Part shown: positions 7,765 to 12,725 of the stretch, in pieces
Layout: every line of letters begins with the position of its first letter
Numbering within the stretch: position 1 is the first letter of the stretch
Assembly (NCBI GenBank): GCA_035765135.1
Contig: DASTYE010000141.1
Coordinates: 1 to 12,725 of the forward strand
Direction: 5' to 3'
DNA: 12,725 nt
Source of the DNA: JAICNG01 sp035765135
GTDB lineage: Bacteria; Gemmatimonadota; Gemmatimonadetes; Gemmatimonadales; Gemmatimonadaceae
The notes under the pieces: model-generated
Database searches by the model: none
What the model was told of the DNA's origin: nothing
The model's input: the letters and a program-made list of their open reading frames with translations, nothing else
Program-made: the position numbers and the translations under genes

Positions 7765-8570
7765 CCAAACCGTCCGGTGATATACGCCTCCGTCCGCGAA
7801 TCGGACGGAGTCGTGAACATCATCCGCGTCGGAGCCGCCTCGATGAGCTCGCCGTTCAGGAAGAACGCCGTCGTCTCCGAGACACGCGCGGCCTGCTGCA
7901 TGTTGTGCGTGACGATGACAACCGTCATGTCCTTGCGCAGCTCGTATATCAGCTCCTCCACGCGCTGCGCGCTCAGCGGATCGAGCGACGCCGTGGGCTC
8001 ATCGAGCAGGAGGATCCCCGGTTCCGTCGCCAGGGCTCGTGCGATGCAGAGACGTTGCTGCTGCCCGCCAGACAGGGCGAGTGCGCTCGCGCTCAGCCGA
8101 TCGGCGACCTCGTCCCAGAGCGCGGCCCGGCGCAGCGCGCGCTCCACGATCGCGTTGGTCTCCGATCGTGATGGCCGCGCATCTCCGAGCGTCCGCAGGC
8201 CGGCGGCGACGTTGTCGCGGACAGACATCGTCGGGAAGGGTGTCGGGCGTTGAAACACCATGCCGATGTGTCGGCGCACCCGAATCGGGCTCGATCCCTT
8301 CGCGTAGATGTCGGTGCCATCGAGCATCACGGTCCCTGTGACGCGGGCGCCCGGTACCGTCTCGTGCATGCGGTTCAGGCACCGGAGGAACGTCGATTTT
8401 CCGCATCCCGACGGCCCGATGATCGCCGTGACGGTGTGGTCGCGAAACGCCAGCGACACGTCGCGGATGGCGTGCACCGCGCCGAAGAAGGCGTTCACGT
8501 TCCGCGCGTCGACACGCACGCGTCCACTGACCGCTGGGTGGGCAGCGGACGTCAGCGCGGGAGCCGACAT
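7761..8570 (-). CDS. pstB: PstB phosphate ABC-transporter ATPase, operon-proximal copy
   Basis: Using the ATG at 8570, the product has 269 residues and all ATPase motifs: Walker A GPSGCGKST (52-60), Q-loop Gln107, signature LSGGQQQR (166-173), Walker B LLLDEP with Asp190-Glu191 and His212 in THN. The segment after the Q-loop reads TPFPTMSVRDNVAAGLR (110-126) instead of the canonical NPFPxSIYDNVAYGPR, so the surface that meets the membrane subunits has diverged. The open frame extends to 8714, but that extension is a Ser-rich shadow of the pstA end. The 8570 start lies 10 nt after the pstA stop. No strong ribosome-binding site is visible, so coupling to pstA is likely. It may pair with the second PstB as a heterodimer or serve as an alternative ATPase. 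Confidence 0.94.
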   Translation of the reverse strand: MSAPALTSAAHPAVSGRVRVDARNVNAFFGAVHAIRDVSLAFRDHTVTAIIGPSGCGKSTFLRCLNRMHETVPGARVTGTVMLDGTDIYAKGSSPIRVRRHIGMVFQRPTPFPTMSVRDNVAAGLRTLGDARPSRSETNAIVERALRRAALWDEVADRLSASALALSGGQQQRLCIARALATEPGILLLDEPTASLDPLSAQRVEELIYELRKDMTVVIVTHNMQQAARVSETTAFFLNGELIEAAPTRMMFTTPSDSRTEAYITGRFG

Positions 8571-8580
8571 GCGGACGTCG

Positions 8581-9504
8581 TCAGTCACCCATCCCACCGA
8601 ACCGCGACCGGGTCGCGAAGCGGGCGGCGAGACTGATGAGGAAGACGATGAGGATGAGGACGAGCGACCCCGCCCAGGCGAGGTCGTGCCATTCGTCATA
8701 GGGACTGACCGCATAGTTGAAGATCTGAAGCGGGAGAGCGGCGACGGGCTCGTTCAGTTTCACCGACCAGAACTGGTTCCCGAAGGCCGTGAAGAGCAGG
8801 GGAGCGGTTTCACCGGCGATGCGGGCGACCGCCACCAGCGCGCCCGTCACGATGCCGGCAGTAGCGGTCCGGAGCACGATCGTCAGCGAGGTGCGCCAGC
8901 GCGGATAGCCTAACGCAAGAGCGGCCTCGCGTAAGGCGACAGGTACGATGCGAACCATTTCCTCGGTGGTGCGCGTCACCATTGGAACCATCATCGCCGC
9001 CAGCGCGACGCCGCCGGCGAGCGCCGAAAAGTGGCCAAGCGGCCTGACGAGGAACTGCCAGGCGAAGATGCCCATCACGATCGATGGCAGGCCATTGAGT
9101 ACGTCGGAGAGGAACCGCACTACCGTCGCCAATGGCGATGCGCGATACTCGGCGAGGTACAGTCCGGCCCCGACTCCGACCGGGAGGCCGATGGCCATCG
9201 CGATGCCAACGAGGATCAGCGTCCCGACGATCGCGTTCGCCAGCCCGCCGCCCGCTTCTCCCACCGGCTTCGGCATCTGCGTGAAGAAGTCGAGCGACAG
9301 CGCGCTCGCCCCCTCGCGGATCAGGTGACCGAGGATGAGGAGCAGCGGGAGCGTCGCGACGACCGCCGCGAGGGTGAGAACGACGACCATGACTCGGTTC
9401 GCCCAGTGACGACGCTGCACGCGCCTCCTCGTGCGCTCGGCGAAAACGCGCTGTCGCTGGCTGGGTCGCGGCGGTCGGGGCGGTGGAGCGAGTGTCGCGC
9501 TCAT
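8581..9504 (-). CDS. pstA: PstA phosphate ABC-transporter permease
   Basis: The 307-residue product has a basic cytoplasmic N-terminus (residues 1-35) and about six membrane segments starting near residue 37. The ABC permease (EAA) loop is TTEEMVRIVPVALREAALAL (179-198), followed by GYPRWRT. The segment ARIAGETAPLLFTAFGN (227-243) is a hallmark of PstA. It forms the inner-membrane channel with PstC. The start was set at the ATG at 9504, which overlaps the pstC stop by 4 nt and has GGAG 7 nt upstream; the longer open frame to 10371 is an out-of-frame shadow of pstC. The codons for ALALG and VALRE use the rare TTA leucine inside the paired octamers at 8908-8937. Confidence 0.96.
   Translation of the reverse strand: MSATLAPPPRPPRPSQRQRVFAERTRRRVQRRHWANRVMVVVLTLAAVVATLPLLLILGHLIREGASALSLDFFTQMPKPVGEAGGGLANAIVGTLILVGIAMAIGLPVGVGAGLYLAEYRASPLATVVRFLSDVLNGLPSIVMGIFAWQFLVRPLGHFSALAGGVALAAMMVPMVTRTTEEMVRIVPVALREAALALGYPRWRTSLTIVLRTATAGIVTGALVAVARIAGETAPLLFTAFGNQFWSVKLNEPVAALPLQIFNYAVSPYDEWHDLAWAGSLVLILIVFLISLAARFATRSRFGGMGD
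8908..8937. repeat. Paired copies of the recurrent octamer GCCTWACG
   Basis: GCCTAACG at 8908-8915 and CGTAAGGC (reverse complement GCCTTACG) at 8930-8937 lie 14 nt apart within pstA. The same octamer family recurs at 2002-2009, 4499-4506, 5684-5691, 10496-10503 and 12019-12026, with a one-base variant at 6055-6062. In all cases it lies inside a coding region, in either orientation. Confidence 0.6.
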
Positions 9505-10487
9505 CGCACGGCTCCGGCGCCCCGCGTCACCCGCCACACCAGCCACCGCGCGAGGGCGTTCACGACGAGCGTCAGGCAGAACAGCGTAAAGCCCACGGCC
9601 ATGAGCGCCGAGACGTGCAGGTCGCCGGTCGCCTCCGCGAACTCGTTGGCGATGAGCGAGGCCATCGTATAGCTCGGCGCGAGCAGCGACGAGCTGATCT
9701 GATGCGTGTTCCCGATGAGCATCGTCACCGCCATCGTCTCGCCGAGCGCGCGACCGAGACCCAGAATGACGCCACCGAGAATGCCCGAGCGCGCGTACGG
9801 GAGCACGGCGCCGCGAATCGCCTCCCACCGCGTGGCGCCGAGCGCCAACGCCGCCTCGCGCTGGGAGCGCGGCACGGCCAGCAGCACCTCGCGAGAAACC
9901 GACGAGATGTACGGCAGCACCATGATCGCCAGAATCACTCCCGCCGCGAGCATGCTCGGCCCATACGCTGGGCCACTGAAGAGCGGGGTGGCGCCGAGGT
10001 GAAGCGTGTCGCGCAGGAACGGAATGACGTGCTCGCGCAGCACGGGGAGGAGCACGAAGATGCCCCAGAGCCCGTACACCACGCTGGGGACCGCCGCGAG
10101 CAGATCGACGAGGAACGCGACCGGCTGGCGGAGCCACGGTGGCGCGAATTCCGAAAGGAAAAGCGCGACGCCGAGTGCGAGCGGCGTCGCGATGACCAGG
10201 GCGAGGATCGACGAGACGACGGTGCCGTAGATCGCGGGCGCCGCCCCGAATACGCCGTGCACCGGATCCCACGTGCTCGAGGCGAGAAATCCGAGACCAA
10301 ACTCCCGGAATGCGGGCCATCCGGCCAACCCGACCTCCCACGCGATCAGCAGGAGCAGGATCGGGATGCAAACCGCGAAGAACGTAATCGCGATTCGGTA
10401 TGCGCCATCACCGACCCCTGCCCCCGACAGCCGAGCCGCGATGCCTCCCGACGGCTCGGCGGGTTCGGCAGCTGGAGCCGGGATCAT
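9501..10487 (-). CDS. pstC: PstC phosphate ABC-transporter permease
   Basis: From the ATG at 10487 the product has 328 residues. A low-complexity Ala/Pro N-terminus (1-25) precedes the first membrane helix (about 31-52). The PstC hallmark WDPVHGVFGAAPAIYGT (73-89) follows, then the permease loop SQREAALALGATRWEAIRGA (208-227) and LGRALGETMAVTML (243-256). It forms the inner-membrane phosphate channel with PstA. The longer frame to 10604 would overlap pstS by over 100 nt with Arg/His-rich sequence and was rejected. The chosen ATG overlaps the pstS stop by 4 nt. No clear Shine-Dalgarno sequence is present; the octamer CGTTAGGC ends 8 nt before the ATG, and its AGG could act weakly. Confidence 0.96.
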   Translation of the reverse strand: MIPAPAAEPAEPSGGIAARLSGAGVGDGAYRIAITFFAVCIPILLLLIAWEVGLAGWPAFREFGLGFLASSTWDPVHGVFGAAPAIYGTVVSSILALVIATPLALGVALFLSEFAPPWLRQPVAFLVDLLAAVPSVVYGLWGIFVLLPVLREHVIPFLRDTLHLGATPLFSGPAYGPSMLAAGVILAIMVLPYISSVSREVLLAVPRSQREAALALGATRWEAIRGAVLPYARSGILGGVILGLGRALGETMAVTMLIGNTHQISSSLLAPSYTMASLIANEFAEATGDLHVSALMAVGFTLFCLTLVVNALARWLVWRVTRGAGAVR

Positions 10488-11560
10488 GCGCGCGTGCCTA
10501 ACGTGACCGTGCCCAGGCGCTGCTCGAGACGCGTGACCATCTCCGTGGGAAGCGGAGCATAGTCGAGCGCGGCCGCCGACGCGCCTCCGTCGCGAAGGGC
10601 CCAACGGAGAAAGTCGATGAGCTTCTGTCCCTTCTCGGCGTCAGGCTGGTTCTGGTAGAGAATGATCCAGGTGAAGGACGCGATGGGGTACGCTCCCTTC
10701 CCGGGGGCGTTCACGATCGAGATGCGATAGTCCGTGTTCTCGGGCAGCTGCTGCGCGACGCCGGCGGCGGCCGCCGTCACCGACTCGATCGTTGGCTGCA
10801 CGTATTCGCCGGCCGCGTTGCGCATGCTCGCGAAGGGGAGCCCATTCTGCTTCGCGTACGCGAGCTCGACGTAGCCGATCGATCCGGGCGTCTGCTTCAC
10901 CTGGCCGGCCACGCCTTCGTTCCCCTTCGCGCCGAGACCCGCGGGCCACTGAACTTCCTTCCCCGTGCCCGGACCGCTCTTCCACCCGGGACTCACGGCG
11001 CTGAGGTAGTCGGTGAAAATGTAGGTGGTCCCGCTGCCATCCGAACGGTGGATGACGAGGATCTCGCGGTTCGGCAGCGTGAGCTCCGGATTGAGCGCGG
11101 CGAGACGCGCGTCATCCCATTGGCGAATGCGGCCGAGGAAGATGTCGGCGAGCACTTCGCCGGTGAGCTTGAGGGGCTGCGACACGCCGGGGACGTTGTA
11201 CGTCGCCACCACCGCGCCCATGACGGTCGGGACGTGCAGAATGGGGCCGCCTTTCGCGCTCGCCATTTCTGTGTCTTTCATGGGGCTGTCCGTCGCTCCG
11301 AAATCGACGGTGCCCTCCGCGAGCTGGCGAATGCCTCCGCCCGAACCGATCGATTGATAGTTGATCTTCACGCCCGTGCGCGCCGCGTAATCACTGAACC
11401 ATTTCGAGTAGATCGGATAGGGGAACGTCGCCCCTGCGCCGGTCAGCGCGACACCGGAGGAGGAGGCGACGCCGCCCGCCGCGGTATCGCTCGTTTGTCG
11501 GTCAGATGGTGCGCACGCCACGAGCCCTGGCAGCGCGGCGAGCAACAGATATCGGTTCAC
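10484..11560 (-). CDS. pstS: PstS periplasmic phosphate-binding lipoprotein
   Basis: The 358-residue product starts with a short lipoprotein signal peptide and lipobox LVAC (13-16), so Cys16 should be lipidated and the protein anchored to a membrane. Phosphate-binding loops of PstS are recognisable: GAGATFPYPIYSKW (41-54), SIGSGGGIRQL (70-80), FGATDSPM (87-94) and HRSDGSGTTYIFTDYL (171-186). The C-terminal region SFTWIILYQNQPDAEKGQKL is also typical. It captures phosphate for PstCAB. AGGGAG (11569-11574) lies 8 nt before the ATG and supports the start. It is the first gene of the pst operon, 101 nt after a co-oriented outer-membrane barrel gene, and its stop overlaps pstC by 4 nt. Confidence 0.97.
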   Translation of the reverse strand: MNRYLLLAALPGLVACAPSDRQTSDTAAGGVASSSGVALTGAGATFPYPIYSKWFSDYAARTGVKINYQSIGSGGGIRQLAEGTVDFGATDSPMKDTEMASAKGGPILHVPTVMGAVVATYNVPGVSQPLKLTGEVLADIFLGRIRQWDDARLAALNPELTLPNREILVIHRSDGSGTTYIFTDYLSAVSPGWKSGPGTGKEVQWPAGLGAKGNEGVAGQVKQTPGSIGYVELAYAKQNGLPFASMRNAAGEYVQPTIESVTAAAAGVAQQLPENTDYRISIVNAPGKGAYPIASFTWIILYQNQPDAEKGQKLIDFLRWALRDGGASAAALDYAPLPTEMVTRLEQRLGTVTLGTRA

Positions 11561-11568
11561 GTGTCGAG

Positions 11569-11574
11569 CTCCCT
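11569..11574 (-). promoter_or_regulatory. Ribosome-binding site of pstS
   Basis: On the - strand this reads AGGGAG, followed by 8 nt and the ATG of pstS. It is one of the clearest Shine-Dalgarno sequences in the window and fits a highly expressed first gene of an operon. Confidence 0.7.
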
Positions 11575-11634
11575 GAGGATGTTGGCTACGCCGGGAAACG
11601 TACGCTCGGCGGTCCTTACCGGGGCGCGTGGGGA

Positions 11635-11652
11635 GGTAACGGGTTTGTCACG
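11635..11652 (-). promoter_or_regulatory. Possible Pho-box-like direct repeat upstream of pstS
   Basis: On the - strand CGTGAC (11652-11647) and CGTTAC (11641-11636) are near-identical hexamers spaced exactly 11 nt apart. PhoB-type boxes are also direct repeats with an 11-nt period placed upstream of pstS. The half-sites do not match the E. coli consensus well, and I see no clear -10 element. The call rests on spacing and position only. Confidence 0.3.
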
Positions 11653-11661
11653 ACCGCTCCG

Positions 11662-12725
11662 CTAGAAGCTGGCCACGAAGTGCGCGAACCACGTTTTCGT
11701 GTCGGAGCCGAGGGCGCCGTCGCGAGGAAGGAGCTGCTGATAGTCGGCGGCCATCGACAGACGCGAGTTGACGTCCCAGATGAGGCCAGCGATGATGAGG
11801 CGCGTCGCCGGTCCCGCGTCATCGTTGAGCCGCGCGCGATCGTACCGGGCGACCGCGGCCAGCGGGCTGCGCGTTTCTGGAGCGATGAGCTCGAGTGGGC
11901 GCACGATCGCGAACGCCGACACGAGGGTGCTCGTGCTGTCGATGACGGCGCGCGGGCTCACCGGCGTATTGTTGCCCAGCTCTCCCTCTTCGATCCGCTG
12001 CGCGATTTCGGCGCCAAGCGTTAGGCGGCGATTGCCCGTTCCGATGAACGCGCCCCACCGGTCGCGCTGAAGGCCCTCACCGACGGCACCGACCTGTCCG
12101 ACGCCGCCATTCACGAACCGCGACGCAACGGCGCCCTTGTAGCCCCAGAGCGTGACACCGGTGCTCTGGAAAAAACCGGACGTGCGGGCCAACGGCGTCA
12201 GCGTCAGTCGCATCGCGGCGTCCTTGAAGCGGTCGGTCTCGCGCGACGTGTAACCTGGTCCGTTGGTGACCGTCGCGTAGATCTCACCGAGCTGGTTCGG
12301 CAGACCCACTTCCGCGGCGATTCCGAGGTCGGCGGTCAGAAAGAATCCAGCGAGCTCGAGCGCGCTCTTCGAGATCCACCGCGGCCAGAAGCCCTCGATC
12401 TGGTCGATGACGACGGTCTGGAGCATTCCCAGCCGTGCCCGCGTCGTGAAGCCGTGCCAGTCTCGCACGGCGTCGTACTGCAAGTACGCGTACTTCGCGC
12501 GAAACGCCCAGCCGCGGTAGAAATCGTCGCCAGCATCCGACGTGTTTTGATAGACGTCGGCGGTGACGCGCACCCGGGCGCGCTCGCCGACCGGCATGCG
12601 GAACGTGAGATAGGCGCGCTCGAGGTCGAAGCGGTTTTGCGCGCGCGCGTCGCGGTCGGTGCGGTACGCCCAGTTCGCGTAGAAGATTCCGGAGAACTCC
12701 AGCGCGGGCGTCTTCGCCGGCTGGG
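11662..12725 (-). CDS. Outer-membrane beta-barrel (porin-like) protein, N-terminus outside the window
   Basis: The frame is open from the stop at 11662-11664 to the window edge, giving 353 visible residues. A methionine at 12597 is internal, because the 42 codons before it read as coherent barrel sequence (for example EFSGIFYANWAYRTD and FDLERAYLTFR). The protein shows alternating strands with aromatic girdles and ends in WFAHFVASF, the C-terminal phenylalanine expected for assembly by the Bam machinery. It is co-oriented with and directly upstream of pstS, so a role in phosphate passage, like OprO/OprP porins, is plausible. I do not see a motif that proves it. No signal peptide is visible because the 5' end is missing. 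Confidence 0.8.
   Translation of the reverse strand, partial: QPAKTPALEFSGIFYANWAYRTDRDARAQNRFDLERAYLTFRMPVGERARVRVTADVYQNTSDAGDDFYRGWAFRAKYAYLQYDAVRDWHGFTTRARLGMLQTVVIDQIEGFWPRWISKSALELAGFFLTADLGIAAEVGLPNQLGEIYATVTNGPGYTSRETDRFKDAAMRLTLTPLARTSGFFQSTGVTLWGYKGAVASRFVNGGVGQVGAVGEGLQRDRWGAFIGTGNRRLTLGAEIAQRIEEGELGNNTPVSPRAVIDSTSTLVSAFAIVRPLELIAPETRSPLAAVARYDRARLNDDAGPATRLIIAGLIWDVNSRLSMAADYQQLLPRDGALGSDTKTWFAHFVASF

Noticed and set aside
7081..8253. 390-residue + strand open frame opposite both pstB genes
   Set aside because: It spans two genes and their junction on the other strand, and the protein has no coherent domain. It is a GC-driven shadow.
8634..8670. GA-rich simple-sequence stretch (GATGAGGAAGACGATGAGG-like)
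   Set aside because: Explained by repeated Leu, Ile and Val codons in the last membrane helix of PstA. No sign of an independent repeat element.
8571..8714. 48-residue N-terminal extension of the proximal PstB with a run of ten serines
   Set aside because: It lies wholly within the 3' end of pstA, whose C-terminal helix codons (Leu/Ile/Val repeats) create the Ser run in another frame. The ATG at 8570 fits the family length.
9505..10371. Open frame joining a long N-terminal extension to PstA (596 residues in total)
   Set aside because: The added part is an Arg-rich out-of-frame reading of pstC. The true start at 9504 has a ribosome-binding site and an ATGA overlap.
10488..10604. 39-residue N-terminal extension of PstC
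   Set aside because: It overlaps pstS, is Arg/His/Gly-rich and unlike PstC. The ATG at 10487 gives the standard 4-nt overlap with pstS.

Overview
The window looks like chromosomal DNA from a high-GC, Gram-negative (diderm) bacterium. An outer-membrane beta-barrel protein and a lipoprotein-type PstS argue for two membranes. Very GC-rich third codon positions, GTG starts, and the combination of polyphosphate (polyP) and phosphate (Pi) genes would fit Gemmatimonadota. That placement is inference and cannot be proven here. I see no mobile element, CRISPR array, tRNA or rRNA. The content is a compact phosphate and polyphosphate homeostasis locus rather than a new defence or mobile system.

Layout, left half, + strand: a 14-residue C-terminal tail of an unknown protein (1-45); a small four-helix membrane protein (97-489); a 31-nt inverted repeat (500-574); a two-gene Pit unit made of a DUF47/PhoU-like accessory protein (669-1283) and a PiT-family phosphate transporter (1287-2321); a short terminator-like hairpin (2339-2362); and polyphosphate kinase PPK1 (2428-4566). 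A long hairpin built of 9-nt units (4512-4604) separates ppk from the convergent ppx.

Right half, - strand, read from right to left: a partial outer-membrane barrel (11662-12725, N-terminus outside the window); a 101-bp gap with a possible Pho-box-like element; then pstS-pstC-pstA-pstB-pstB-phoU-ppx. Adjacent genes mostly overlap by 4 nt (ATGA), so this reads as one seven-gene operon. It carries two different PstB ATPases and ends in a polyphosphatase with an HD domain.

Working model: phosphate crosses the outer membrane, perhaps through the barrel. PstS binds it and PstCA with the PstB pair imports it at high affinity, while Pit imports it at low affinity. PPK1 stores phosphate from ATP as polyP, Ppx releases it, and PhoU and the DUF47 protein tune the two importers. 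No phoR/phoB pair is present in the window. The most unusual sequence signal is a recurrent octamer, GCCTWACG (W = A or T). It contains every in-frame TTA leucine codon I could find in the window.
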